DNA of 64,000 nt from Saprospira grandis str. Lewin. Its GTDB lineage: Bacteria > Bacteroidota > Bacteroidia > Chitinophagales > Saprospiraceae. The stretch lies in contig NC_016940.1 in the NCBI RefSeq assembly GCF_000250635.1, positions 3,534,501 to 3,598,500 of the forward strand. Direction: 5' to 3'. The translations under genes and the position numbers were made by a program. Under the pieces are notes generated by a model. It was not told the origin of the DNA and did no database searches. It worked only from the letters and a program-made list of their open reading frames with translations. Of the stretch, positions 33,705 to 41,885 are shown piece after piece. Positions within the stretch are counted from its first letter, which is position 1, and each line of letters opens with the position of its first letter.

Positions 33705-34325
33705 ATGAACTATCTAGTATTTGATTTGGAGATGACGGGCACCGAGCCTGGCTGGCATGAGATTGTACAAATTGGGGCCGCCATTTATGATGAAAATTGG
33801 GAGAAAAAAAGCAGCTTTTTAACCAATGTCTATCCCGAAAATGAGGAGAGCTTTTCGCTACCTGCCTTAGAAGTACATGGCCTAACCCTAGACATTCTAG
33901 ATGAGGCCCCTATGCTACATGAGGCCATAGAAGCTTTTGAAAACTGGGCCGTAACTACTGTTTTGGGCCACAAAAAATGGCAGGAACATCAAAAGCCGGG
34001 GGCACTCAAGCGCCTAGTGGTCTGCGGGCAAAGTGTGCATTACGATATCAACTTTTTGCGTTTTGCCTATATGGACCTCAAGCAGCCTTATCCCTTCTCC
34101 TTCAAAACCATTGATTTATATCAGCAAGCCTATTTCTTGTTTCGTTTGCTCCGAGAAAACGGACAGCCTACTTCTAAGGGCCTTAGCCTAGGCGCCCTAT
34201 CCGAGTATTTTGGTTTGCAAAGAGAGGGCGATATGCACAACGCCCTAGAAGATGCAGAATTGACCGCAGCCTGTTTGAAGGAAGTCTTTAACTATTTGCC
34301 CAAATTTAAGTACGATCCAGCTTAA
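33705..34325 (+). CDS. DEDDh-type 3'-5' exonuclease
   Basis: This 206-residue protein has the exonuclease fold of the DnaQ/RNase T/oligoribonuclease group: FDLEMTG at residues 5-11 (Asp and Glu), YDINFLRFA near 120 (third acid) and the HNALEDAELTA motif near 182 with the catalytic His and final Asp. It would remove nucleotides from the 3' end of DNA or RNA. I chose the ATG at 33705; the longer open frame runs through the hairpin element. Its 3' end overlaps the convergent transaminase gene by 20 bases. Whether it acts on RNA or DNA cannot be told. Confidence 0.82.
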   Translation: MNYLVFDLEMTGTEPGWHEIVQIGAAIYDENWEKKSSFLTNVYPENEESFSLPALEVHGLTLDILDEAPMLHEAIEAFENWAVTTVLGHKKWQEHQKPGALKRLVVCGQSVHYDINFLRFAYMDLKQPYPFSFKTIDLYQQAYFLFRLLRENGQPTSKGLSLGALSEYFGLQREGDMHNALEDAELTAACLKEVFNYLPKFKYDPA

Positions 34326-35445
34326 AGAACTGGAAAATCTGATCGATAATAAATTGCTGTTCTTGAGCTTGGAGCTCAAAAAAGAGGGGGAGCCGCAGCA
34401 GGCGGTCGGCATAGCGCTGGGCCTGTGGCAGTTTGCGGCCATCGTGTTTTGGTCCATAAAACGGACTAGCATGTAGGGGGAGATAATGAAAAACAGCATG
34501 AACGCCAACGGCTCTGAGCGCTTGTATCAGGGCCGTTCTTTCGTCTAGGCTCCTGCAAATAAGGTAAAAGAGATGGGCGTTATTGCTGCTGTGTTCTGGA
34601 ATATTAGGCAGTTCGATTAGGCCTTTTTGGGCCAAAGGGAGTAGGGCTTCAAAGTAGCGGTTCCAGCGTTCTTTGCGGGCATTTTGGATCAGGTCGAGCT
34701 CTTCCAATTGGGCAAAAAGGAAGGCGGCCACGGTTTCGGAGGGCAAAAAAGAAGAGCCGAGGTCCACCCAGCCATATTTATCGACCTCTCCCCGAAAAAA
34801 GGCGGCTCGGTTGGTGCCTTTTTCCCAGATGATTTCGGCTCTTTGGGCCAGTTTTGGGTCATTGATGGCCAGCAGGCCGCCTTCTCCAGCAATAATATTT
34901 TTGGTCTCATGAAAAGAGAAGCAGGCCAATTGGCCAAAGCTGCCGAGGGGCTGCCCCTGATAATAGCCATCAATGGCTTGGGCGGCATCTTCGACCAGGG
35001 CAATTTGGTACTTTTGGCAGAGGGCCATAATCTCTTGCATGGGGCAGGCCATGCCCGCATAATGGACCAGCACCAGGGCTTTGGTTTTCTCGTTAATCAG
35101 GGGTAAAATCGCTTGGGGATCGAGGTTGGGGTGTTGGGCCTGAGAATCGACAAAGCGGATAATGGCCCCACGGAGCACAAAGGCGTTGGCGGTAGAGACA
35201 AAAGTATAGGAGGGCATAATAACCTCATCGCCGGGCTGGATATTGAGGAGCAGGGCAGACATTTCGAGGGCATCGGTGCAGGAGGTGGTCAGCAGGCATT
35301 TGTGGAAGCCATAGCGGTTTTCAAAAAAGCTTTGGCAGGCCTTAGTAAACTGGCCATTTCCAGATAATTGGCCCGATTGGACGGCTTGATAAAGGTAGTG
35401 GGCTTCTTTGCCGGTGAGGTAGGGCTTATTAAAGGGTATTTGCAT
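34306..35445 (-). CDS. wecE: dTDP-4-amino-4,6-dideoxygalactose transaminase, WecE/RffA-like
   Basis: This 379-residue PLP-dependent sugar aminotransferase of the DegT/DnrJ/EryC1/StrS family starts IPFNKPYLTGKEAHYL, typical of WecE/RffA. CTDALEMSA near residue 56 binds the cofactor phosphate, VEDAAQAIDG near 150 carries the Asp that contacts the ring nitrogen, and the Schiff-base Lys is in FSFHETKNI near 181. It converts a dTDP-4-keto-6-deoxyglucose to the amino sugar used in surface polysaccharides. No other sugar genes flank it. The final 20 bases overlap the exonuclease gene. Confidence 0.85.
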   Translation of the reverse strand: MQIPFNKPYLTGKEAHYLYQAVQSGQLSGNGQFTKACQSFFENRYGFHKCLLTTSCTDALEMSALLLNIQPGDEVIMPSYTFVSTANAFVLRGAIIRFVDSQAQHPNLDPQAILPLINEKTKALVLVHYAGMACPMQEIMALCQKYQIALVEDAAQAIDGYYQGQPLGSFGQLACFSFHETKNIIAGEGGLLAINDPKLAQRAEIIWEKGTNRAAFFRGEVDKYGWVDLGSSFLPSETVAAFLFAQLEELDLIQNARKERWNRYFEALLPLAQKGLIELPNIPEHSSNNAHLFYLICRSLDERTALIQALRAVGVHAVFHYLPLHASPFYGPKHDGRKLPQAQRYADRLLRLPLFFELQAQEQQFIIDQIFQFFKLDRT

Positions 35446-35459
35446 TTTGGCGAGAGATT

Positions 35460-35600
35460 AAGAGCAGGGATGGAATTGGCCCAGCGCTGGCCGCAGAAGG
35501 CCTCTTTCGGTAGGTTAAAACCCACCGCAAAAATGGTATCGCTTTGCGATGATCTATGAATGAGGGTTGAAACCCTCATGAATTTAACCGCGGGCCCCAA
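35460..35600 (-). repeat. Degenerate hairpin element with TGAA-hairpin tail
   Basis: Remnants of the family: CCAGCGCTGGCCGCAG and a final CGCGGGCCCCAAAA. Inside are CGGTAGGTTAAAACCCACCG at 35508-35527, a variant ATGGTATCGCTTTGCGAT hairpin, and ATGAGGGTTGAAACCCTCAT at 35560-35579. Confidence 0.65.
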
Positions 35601-35615
35601 AAAATAAAACTCAAG

Positions 35616-35648
35616 ATAAAAAAAGGGCTGACCAAAAATGGCCAGCCC
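35616..35648 (-). terminator. Rho-independent terminator of the nitroreductase/pirin unit
   Basis: On the minus strand GGGCTGGCCA pairs with TGGTCAGCCC around a T loop, followed by seven T. Confidence 0.85.
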
Positions 35649-35677
35649 ACAGACTATTCACAAAAATCAAACTATCC

Positions 35678-36301
35678 TTATTTGGTCTCGAAGAGGACGG
35701 ATTTGGCTTTACGCACCTTAGCGGCATGTTGCAAACCGTCTTCTTCATGGCGGTAGCCGAGGGTCGCGATCACAGAAGTGGTCCAGCCCTCTAGGCCCAA
35801 AATCTCATCAAATTGGGCGGCATCGAAGCCCTCCATGGGGCAGGCATCCACCTTGAGTTCGGCAGCGGCGGCCAGCAGATTGCCTAGAGCAATATAGGTT
35901 TGCTTGGCCATCCAGCTTTTGGCGCCTTCTTCGGTTTGCTTCAAAAGGGCGCCCTTCATAAAGTCGCTATAATCGTTGAGTACAGCGGGATCGAGGCCGC
36001 GAGTATCGGCAGTGAGTTGGATAAACTCCTCGATATGTTCGGCAGTCAGTGTAGTGGGCGTAGTGAAAACGAAGAGCTGAGAAGCGTCTACGATTTGGCT
36101 TTGGCCCCAGGCTGCGGCTTGGAGTTTTTTGCGTAGTTCGGGATCTTGGACATCAATAATTTTGTACAACTGTAGGCCATAAGAAGAGGCCGACAGCTGG
36201 ATGGCCGTTTTGATTTCTTCTAGGGTTTCGGCAGCAATTTTTTTGCTCGCATCAAATTTTTTGGTGGCATAGCGCCATTTCAAATTTTCGACTAAAGACA
36301 T
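35678..36301 (-). CDS. Nitroreductase family NAD(P)H-dependent oxidoreductase
   Basis: This 207-residue FMN protein matches the NfsB/YdgI-like branch: the N-terminal WRYATKKFD segment with FMN-binding Arg, the LSASSYGLQ block near residue 38 and the GLEGWTTSVIATLGYRHEED end. The family reduces nitroaromatics, quinones or enones with NAD(P)H. I chose the ATG at 36301, since the longer frame overlaps the pirin gene. It lies 29 bases after the pirin gene on the same strand and shares its terminator, so the two form a probable stress-type operon. Confidence 0.87.
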   Translation of the reverse strand: MSLVENLKWRYATKKFDASKKIAAETLEEIKTAIQLSASSYGLQLYKIIDVQDPELRKKLQAAAWGQSQIVDASQLFVFTTPTTLTAEHIEEFIQLTADTRGLDPAVLNDYSDFMKGALLKQTEEGAKSWMAKQTYIALGNLLAAAAELKVDACPMEGFDAAQFDEILGLEGWTTSVIATLGYRHEEDGLQHAAKVRKAKSVLFETK

Positions 36302-36330
36302 CTTGTTATTTTTTAAGGAGGTAGAATATA

Positions 36331-37194
36331 TTAGTGCATTGGGACCTCCATGAGGAGGATTTTGGCTTCTTTTGTGGCTTGGAGTTCCAGCTTTTGGGTA
36401 TTCCAAACGCCAAGGCCATCTCGGCGATCTAAAACTGTTGTGCCGGCCTTAATTTGTCCTTCGAGAACAAAAATATAGAGGCCATTTTCGGCTCGTTTAA
36501 AGTTGTATGTTTGTTGGTGGCCGGCCTCCCAATGGCCTAGATGAAACCAGGCATCTTGATGCACCCAGACGCCCTCATCATTTGGGGAGGGCGAGAGGAC
36601 CTGTAGGAGGTTGTTCTTCATTTTTGCCCGATCCAGCTTAATTTGGTCGTAGCGGGGGCTAACATTTTTCTTATTGGGCAGCAGCCAAATTTGCAGAAAG
36701 CGGACCTCTTGGTCGAGCTTTTTATTTTTTTCGGAATGGAAAACGCCTGTGCCGGCAGACATCACTTGGAGGTCGCCTTCTTGGATCAGGGCAATATTTC
36801 CCATACTATCTTGATGCTCAAGGTCGCCAGAGAGGGGGATCGAGATGATTTCCATATTATCATGAGGGTGGCGGCCAAAGCCTCGGGCGGCGGCTACTTT
36901 ATCGTCATTTAGCACTCTGAGTGCGCCAAATCCCATGCGTTCGGGGTTATAGTAATTGGCAAAACTAAAACTGTGGTAGGTGTCGAGCCAGCCGTGATTG
37001 GCATGTCCGCGGCTATTCGCTTTATGCAAAACGGTTTTCATTTTTCCTATTTTTTGTTGTTCGCCAGCATCTGCTGGAAGGTGATTAAACCCTAGCTGTT
37101 CTGGCCCCTTTGGCTCAGATTGACCTATTTTGGGGGCAGCAAAGAGCCCCAAACTGCCCAATCCTAATGCTTTTAAAAATTGTTTTCGTTTCAT
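36331..37194 (-). CDS. Pirin family protein with N-terminal export-like segment
   Basis: This 287-residue bicupin matches pirin/YhhW: HANHGWLDTYHSFSFANYY near 66, the metal-binding GFGRHPHDNMEIISIPL segment near 108, a further His in LEHQDS and HVFHSEKN-like SAGTGVFHSE near 145. The family binds Fe or other metals and can show quercetinase activity. Unlike usual pirins it begins with KRKQFLKALGLGSLGLFAAP, which resembles a Tat signal but has KR-K instead of RR, so export is uncertain; the conserved part begins at Met52. It leads the probable operon with the nitroreductase. Confidence 0.83.
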   Translation of the reverse strand: MKRKQFLKALGLGSLGLFAAPKIGQSEPKGPEQLGFNHLPADAGEQQKIGKMKTVLHKANSRGHANHGWLDTYHSFSFANYYNPERMGFGALRVLNDDKVAAARGFGRHPHDNMEIISIPLSGDLEHQDSMGNIALIQEGDLQVMSAGTGVFHSEKNKKLDQEVRFLQIWLLPNKKNVSPRYDQIKLDRAKMKNNLLQVLSPSPNDEGVWVHQDAWFHLGHWEAGHQQTYNFKRAENGLYIFVLEGQIKAGTTVLDRRDGLGVWNTQKLELQATKEAKILLMEVPMH

Positions 37195-37208
37195 CTGCTG
37201 CTAATTTA

Positions 37209-37220
37209 ATGTATATACAT
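37209..37220. promoter_or_regulatory. Perfect 12-bp palindrome before the pirin gene
   Basis: ATGTATATACAT lies 15 bases upstream of the pirin start and could be an operator of the pirin-nitroreductase unit. The regulator is unknown. Confidence 0.3.
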
Positions 37221-37299
37221 CAATTGTAATAACAATCTTGCGAAAAAGTTGAGGAGAGCTTCATTTTTTTTAAAATTATTTGGGGGAGGTTGTTATTTT

Positions 37300-37503
37300 G
37301 GGGCCCGCGGCCGGCTCGGCTTCGCCTCGCTTGGCCGCCGCTATGCTGCGGGGCTCACAGGTCTGTTCGGCCCTTCAGGCTACACTTCGTTTCGCCTTTG
37401 GTCTGGCCTACGGCCACCCCTGCGCAGCGCTGGGCCGCTCAGCGGTCTTTTTTCTTTTGGGTGTTCTTCTTCGGCGGTTTGGGGCGGTTTTGGGCTGAAG
37501 CCC
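37300..37503 (+). repeat. GC-rich modular hairpin element, copy 12 (type D)
   Basis: GGGGCCCGCGGCCGGC start as in copy 2, core GGGGCTCACAGGTCTGTTCGG, GGTCTGGCCTACGGCC, and a final GGGCTGAAGCCC hairpin. A sequence resembling the MITE end found at 52612 (ACACAAAATTCTGAACGG) follows at 37543-37560. Confidence 0.72.
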
Positions 37504-37633
37504 ATGGTTGCTATAAATGATATGGGCCGATGGTTTGGGCACACACAAAATTCTGAACGGTTTCTCTTTTTTTTTATTAGCTGCTTGGACTTATATTGGA
37601 TGGCCGATAAAAACTATAAAATAGGTGGTTAGA

Positions 37634-38332
37634 ATGAAACTGTTAAAAATAGCAATTTTAATATTTAGCTTTTGGGGCCTCCAATGCTGTAGTAGTCCTT
37701 CAGGAATAATTTACGCTACAACAGCAAACTATGTTCTTGAAATAGTTTGCGGTAATAATATTGCAGTTTCTCATGGAAATGTCATTAACTTAAATCACTC
37801 CAGTTGTGAAGATTGTTATATCAAAATAAAATCTAAAAAGGCTTTAATTGCTACCGTTAATGGCTGTGAAAAGGCTGAATTGCGACAACTAGTAAGCAAT
37901 AATATTTTAACTAGCGGTTCTTTATGGAGTTCTAAAGAGCAAAAAAAGATCTCTTTTAGAAGATTTAATGGAGACTGTAATATGAATTTATATAGTATTA
38001 TTGATTTAAATGTAGGTGATTATAATAAAAAGTTTTTAATAAAACATTTTGAAGATATTGTTTGTTTTGGTGAAGAAACCAAAAAGGTAAAGACATATAG
38101 TAGAAATAGTTTTTGTGCAAATGGACTGTTGTATTTTGTCTTGTTTGATGAACAGCTAGAGGTTTACCTAGAAAAAATAATAAATAACAAGAGTAGCCTA
38201 ATTAAGAAATATGAATTTCATAGTACCGAGCCTAAAATTTTGATTAGTAATTATGATGTAGGAGAGTATGTAATGAATTTTTACCTTGAAGGGAAGAAAA
38301 AATATACATATCATTTTTATTTGAATAATTAG
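37634..38332 (+). CDS. Hypothetical lipoprotein of the accessory island
   Basis: I do not recognise this protein of about 232 residues. It starts MKLLKIAILIFSFWGLQCCS with a lipobox-like LQC, so it is probably a lipoprotein. The body has many Cys (HSSCEDCYIK, NGDCNMN, NSFCANG), Asn and Lys. Coding sequence is AT-rich compared with the core genes, a sign of horizontal origin. The ATG at 37634 is preferred to the GTG nine bases upstream. It is the first gene of an island of unrecognised small proteins and IS elements. Confidence 0.6.
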   Translation: MKLLKIAILIFSFWGLQCCSSPSGIIYATTANYVLEIVCGNNIAVSHGNVINLNHSSCEDCYIKIKSKKALIATVNGCEKAELRQLVSNNILTSGSLWSSKEQKKISFRRFNGDCNMNLYSIIDLNVGDYNKKFLIKHFEDIVCFGEETKKVKTYSRNSFCANGLLYFVLFDEQLEVYLEKIINNKSSLIKKYEFHSTEPKILISNYDVGEYVMNFYLEGKKKYTYHFYLNN

Positions 38333-38348
38333 GTGCTTTTTTATACTA

Positions 38349-38530
38349 GGGGCCTCCCGCCTTCGGCGGGCGGTTACTCTCTTTGGTCGTCGAACTGCGG
38401 ACTAAATTCCTTGTTGTTGCTTCGGGGCTCGCTGCTCGCTGCTCGCTCGGCCCTGCGCGGGCTGCGCCCGCTGGGTCTGGCCTTCGGCCATGGCGGCTTT
38501 GCCGCTATCTGCAGCCTAAAGGCCGCAGCC
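38349..38530 (+). repeat. GC-rich modular hairpin element, copy 13 (type B, with extra block)
   Basis: GGGGCCTCCCGCCTTCGGCG, an extra segment TCTTTGGTCGTCG not in most copies, then GGGGCTCGCTGCTCGCTGCT, GGGCTGCGCCC hairpin and GGTCTGGCCTTCGGCC. A tail to 38635 repeats the AAAAGCCCCTGCTTT palindrome seen inverted near 16580. Confidence 0.75.
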
Positions 38531-38704
38531 AATCTTGTTGGGCCATCATCTTTCTTGCCGCAGCGGCTTAAAAGCCCCTGCTTTGTTTATGGAAAGAAGG
38601 TATTATGTTTTCAGGTCCTGCGGCTTTTAAGCTAAAATTAGAGGTTGCTAAGGCTACTAATATGGGATAAATAACAATAATGCAAAATCTAAAGAAATAG
38701 GAGC

Positions 38705-39109
38705 ATGGAATTTCTAGACGTAGAATATAAGTCTTTAATTAGGGCAAATAATGGTAAAGTCCATCGTGCTGGAATTATTTTTTCATTTGGTGCGGACTAT
38801 AATGCAGCGAATATGGACAAAGAGGAAACTACTGTGTTTTTTACTTCAGCCCTTGAGTTTAACTACGGAGGAAAATGGTCTGGGGCAATATCCTCAGCCG
38901 TAGCGTATTTTTCAGATGTTTTTTTTAAAAGGGAGAAATACAATGAGTTATGGTTTGAAGTAGTAGATGTGAGTTGGTATCAAGTAGATACACACTTCAA
39001 TATTATGATGTATACAACAATAGCTGCTTTGTGTAGAGAAACCTCAATTTCAATTCCAGGCCTAGCGTTTAATGCTGAAACAGGAATGCTTAATTTACCT
39101 AGCCAATAG
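38705..39109 (+). CDS. Hypothetical protein of the accessory island
   Basis: I do not recognise this 134-residue protein. It has no signal peptide, is mixed alpha/beta with many aromatic residues (YFSDVFFKREKYNELWFEV, WYQVDTHFNIMMYTT), and is AT-rich. Size, composition and neighbours (short unknown genes, lipoproteins, IS elements) are like immunity-protein or orphan cassettes of polymorphic toxin loci, but no toxin gene is present in the window, so this is only a suggestion. Confidence 0.55.
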   Translation: MEFLDVEYKSLIRANNGKVHRAGIIFSFGADYNAANMDKEETTVFFTSALEFNYGGKWSGAISSAVAYFSDVFFKREKYNELWFEVVDVSWYQVDTHFNIMMYTTIAALCRETSISIPGLAFNAETGMLNLPSQ

Positions 39110-39256
39110 CTTTATTACTTATCTTGTAAGTGATTGATTGTTAGTGTTTATTTGGGCTGATAATGAAAGGAGCTGTTCAAAATTTGAATAGGTATCATCA
39201 ATACTCCTTACTTATTCATTTTAAAGTTTAAGGCCTAAGCCTTATTGCAAAGTAGC

Positions 39257-39379
39257 TTACTGGCCGCTCGGCCCTTCGGCCACCCCTGCAGTTCAGTTAC
39301 TCCCTTTGGTCGTCGAAGACGCCCTAAAGGCTTTGTTGTGGTCGTTTGGCCTTCGGCCATGGCGGCTTTGCCGCCTGCC
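39257..39379 (+). repeat. Degenerate GC-rich hairpin element, copy 14
   Basis: Only pieces remain: CCGCTCGGCCCTTCGGCCAC, CTTTGGTCGTCGAAG (shared with copy 13) and GGCGGCTTTGCCGCC. Confidence 0.6.
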
Positions 39380-39385
39380 ATTCAT

Positions 39386-39550
39386 CGCCTAGGGACAAGC
39401 CCCTAGGCTAACCCCATGGAGTCAGCCCTAAAGGGCCTCAACTGCTTATATAGCTGGCCTTGCTCATCTGTTTTGCAGAGAAGGGCTATATCCAAAGGCC
39501 CTCGCAGAGGGCTGTCTGAAAAAGCTAGCCTAGGGGCTTGTCCCTAGGCG
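39386..39550 (+). mobile_element. MITE-like inverted-repeat element, copy 1
   Basis: A 165-bp element has 25-bp terminal inverted repeats starting CGCCTAGGGACAAGCCCC. It encodes nothing. Inside, further complementary segments (AGCCCT...AGGGC) occur. A related copy lies inverted at 52647-52815. The gene relic at 39534 reads out of its right end. Confidence 0.75.
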
Positions 39551-39733
39551 CAGGAATGCGAAGGCTGAGATTTTAAAATTCATAAAAGGTACAATTACAG
39601 ATAAAGAACAGTATGATTTTTTTCTTAAAAATCTAGAGGTAAAATGCCCTTACCCCCAAAATTAGGACAGTAGTTTAAGGTGGAAAAACGCAAGAAAAAA
39701 AGTCGTATAATGAAGCACTAAATTACAAAAGAG

Positions 39734-40021
39734 ATGAGAAAGAAGCGCCGTAATTTCAGTTCTAAATTTAAGGCAAAAGTAGCCTTAGAAGCGCTAAAAG
39801 AGCAATTGACCTTGGCAGAATTAGCGACAAAATATGAGCTACATGCAAATCAAATATCGGCCTGGAAGAAAGAACTTTTGGCCAATAGTTTTTTGCTTTA
39901 TGAAAAAAAGCGAGGGCCCAAAGTGGATGCTGATGAAGAAAAAGAAGCCCGTTTATATGAGCAAATAGGCAAGTTGCAGTTTGAGCTAGACTGGCTTAAA
40001 AAAAAATATAGAGGAATGTGA
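39734..40021 (+). CDS. IS3-family transposase OrfA
   Basis: This 95-residue protein has the helix-turn-helix of IS3 OrfA (RRNFSSKFKAKVALEALKEQ, then LAELATKYELHANQISAWKK) and a leucine-zipper-like end. It binds the IS ends. Near its 3' end a run of nine A (about 39998-40006) lets ribosomes slip -1 into the OrfB frame, which is open from there, as usual for IS3 elements. The frame is intact although OrfB is not. Confidence 0.85.
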   Translation: MRKKRRNFSSKFKAKVALEALKEQLTLAELATKYELHANQISAWKKELLANSFLLYEKKRGPKVDADEEKEARLYEQIGKLQFELDWLKKKYRGM

Positions 40022-40854
40022 TGAAGCTTTAAGACTGAGCCAAATAGCAGTATTAGAAGGACTTAGCATAGCTCGGCAATGTGAGTTAATGTCGGTTTCC
40101 CGATCAAAATACTACTATCAAGCTGTGGGCGAAAGTGCAGAAAACTTAAAGCTGATGCGTAAAATTGACGAGTTTCATCTGTCACATCCAGAATGGGGCT
40201 ACCCTAGGATGACCGAGTATTTAAGGGCCTCAGGCTTGACTTGTAACAAAAAACGAGTTGCTCGCTTGATGAAAAAGATGAATATTCGATCTGTTTTTAC
40301 CTAAGCCAAACACCTCATTATCAGCTAAAAGCCATAAGAAATACCCTTATTTACTTTCGAGGCCTAAAAGTGAGCCGTTCAAATGAAAGTTTGGGCAACT
40401 GACATTACTTATATTCCTATGCAAGCGGGTTTTATGTACTTAACCGTTTGTCATGGATTGGTATAGTCGATATGTTTTGAGCTGGCGGATTTCGAACAGC
40501 ATGGATAAGCGATTTTGTCTAGAGGCTCTGGACGAAGCTTGGAAATGGGGGCAGCCAGAAATATTTAATTCTGATCAAGGAGCCCAATTTACTTCTCTAG
40601 AATTTACGTCTGAGTTGCTCAACAGAGGAATTAAGATCAGCATGGATGGAAAAGGCCGCGCCTTAGATAATGTGTTTGTAGAAAGATTATGGTGGTCCGT
40701 AAAATATGAGCATATTTATTTGAGAGCTTATGAAAATGGTTTAGATTTACACAAAGGACTTAAAGAGTATTTTAATTATTATAACAATCACAGGCTTCAT
40801 AGTTCTTTAGGATATAAAACTCCTCAAGATATTTTTCTTCAGCATCTTCTCTAG
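40022..40854 (+). pseudogene. IS3-family transposase OrfB, frameshifted
   Basis: The OrfB reading begins by -1 shift as IEECDEALRLSQIAVLEGLS and runs to a premature stop at 40302. It must change frame near 40297, again around 40360-40400, and once more near 40450 (an extra T before ATGGATTGG) to rebuild the full DDE domain. Pieces of the catalytic core are clear: WATDITYIP (Asp), NSDQGAQFT (Asp) and FVERLWWSVKYE (Glu). The element is therefore probably unable to move by itself. Confidence 0.82.
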
Positions 40855-40985
40855 GGAGGGGAGCTAGCTCCCCTCCCTGAAGAACCTCCACCTTAAACTA
40901 AGGGACTTTCTGTTTAAGCATTGGGGTAGGCGCAAAATATGTTGGAGAAGATGGACTTTTAAAAACCTTTTAATAGAAATATAGC

Positions 40986-41768
40986 ATGGAATTAGGAATA
41001 GATTATATGGTAGAACCTTCAGTAGAAGTACTAACCAAAATATTAGAAAAACTCTATCATAATCCATTTATAGAGCAATGGGAAAAGGTGGCATTCAGTA
41101 ATCCAGACTATAGTGTGGATACCATTTGTTATACAAAAAAAACACATCAAACAGGAGAATGGGAAGTTTTAGAGAATGCACCTGTTGTGGAAGATTTGGA
41201 TGATATCAATTGGGCCAAAGAACATGATGTTCAACTTATCGCCAAAACAATTTATCTTCCTCAATGGGAGGCTTGTTCATTTAAGATGTATGGAGACTTT
41301 GGGTATATTAGAATGATGGTAAACAATAAAAGTAAATTCATTCGGTTTGATTTATTTTTTGAGGATGATTTTGCCAAAGATAAAACAGCAGCCATCTTAG
41401 ACTATGCTTGGGAGATGTATCGAGTTGTGGAGGGCGATAATATGTTTCTTATACATCATAATTTTAAGCGATTCTATCATTTTGCAACGAATGATATTAT
41501 CGAACCTCCTATGGGAATGGGGCTTTTTTGGGCAGTGGTCAAGAAAAAGTCTTCTTATCAGAAGTATGTGGACAAATCAGCCCTACTCTCTATGCCAGCC
41601 TATAAGGTGAAGGAGTTGGAGAATGATTCGGTTTTTATTCAATATTATGAAGACCCTTGGGAATATAATAGTCCAGAGGCGATTGAGTATCAGCGGCAAT
41701 GCTCGGCACATATTATAGAGCATCTTAATTCGGATTGGGATGAGTGGAAGGCCTTGCTGCCTTCTTGA
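40986..41768 (+). CDS. Hypothetical protein of the accessory island
   Basis: I do not recognise this 260-residue protein. It has no signal peptide or membrane segment, is acidic and aromatic-rich, with LPQWEACSFKMYGDFGYI near residue 98 and the closing part SVFIQYYEDPWEYNSPEAIE. It looks like a soluble alpha/beta protein, in size and style like immunity proteins, but this is inference. It starts 12 bases after the end of the gene relic and has its own terminator. The AT-rich composition is shared with its neighbours. Confidence 0.6.
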   Translation: MELGIDYMVEPSVEVLTKILEKLYHNPFIEQWEKVAFSNPDYSVDTICYTKKTHQTGEWEVLENAPVVEDLDDINWAKEHDVQLIAKTIYLPQWEACSFKMYGDFGYIRMMVNNKSKFIRFDLFFEDDFAKDKTAAILDYAWEMYRVVEGDNMFLIHHNFKRFYHFATNDIIEPPMGMGLFWAVVKKKSSYQKYVDKSALLSMPAYKVKELENDSVFIQYYEDPWEYNSPEAIEYQRQCSAHIIEHLNSDWDEWKALLPS

Positions 41769-41775
41769 GGGGAAT

Positions 41776-41800
41776 AGCTCGGCAGTGGTCGGGCTTTTTT
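41776..41800 (+). terminator. Probable rho-independent terminator
   Basis: AGCTCG pairs with CGGGCT (one G-U) around GCAGTGGT, followed by six T. Confidence 0.65.
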
Positions 41801-41833
41801 ATTTATGAATAGTCTGCTTATCTTGAACAATCC

Positions 41834-41870
41834 TGCCCTTACCCCCAAAATTAGGACAGTAGTTTAAGGT
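41834..41870 (+). repeat. Solo left end of IS3-family element 1
   Basis: Thirty-seven bases starting TGCCCTTACCCCCAAAATTA are identical to the left end of the IS at 39645-39681, but no transposase or right end follows. The gene at 41886 begins 15 bases later. Confidence 0.85.
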
Positions 41871-41885
41871 TGAAAAAATGATGAA

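Larger units (their letters stand above)
39645..40934 (+). mobile_element. IS3-family insertion sequence 1, decayed
   Basis: The left end TGCCCTTACCCCCAAAATTA and the right end (complement TGCGCCTACCCCAATG) are imperfect inverted repeats that share TAGTTTAAGGTGG further in. A 3-base AAA duplication flanks the 1290-bp element. It carries an intact first frame and a damaged second frame. Confidence 0.85.
39534..40973 (+). pseudogene. Gene relic cut by a MITE-like element and an IS3-family element
   Basis: An open frame leaves the MITE end, reads AKAEILKFIKGTITDKEQY and FFLKNLEVK to 39644, is interrupted by the IS at 39645-40934, and continues in frame after it as YVGEDGLLKTF to the stop at 40971-40973. 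AAA flanks the IS on both sides, so removing the IS and one AAA restores the frame exactly. The 5' end of the gene is lost. The original function is unknown; composition resembles the neighbouring island genes. Confidence 0.65.

Noticed and set aside
36302-36406. N-terminal extension of the nitroreductase frame
   Set aside because: It overlaps the end of the pirin gene and adds no conserved residues; the ATG at 36301 fits the family.
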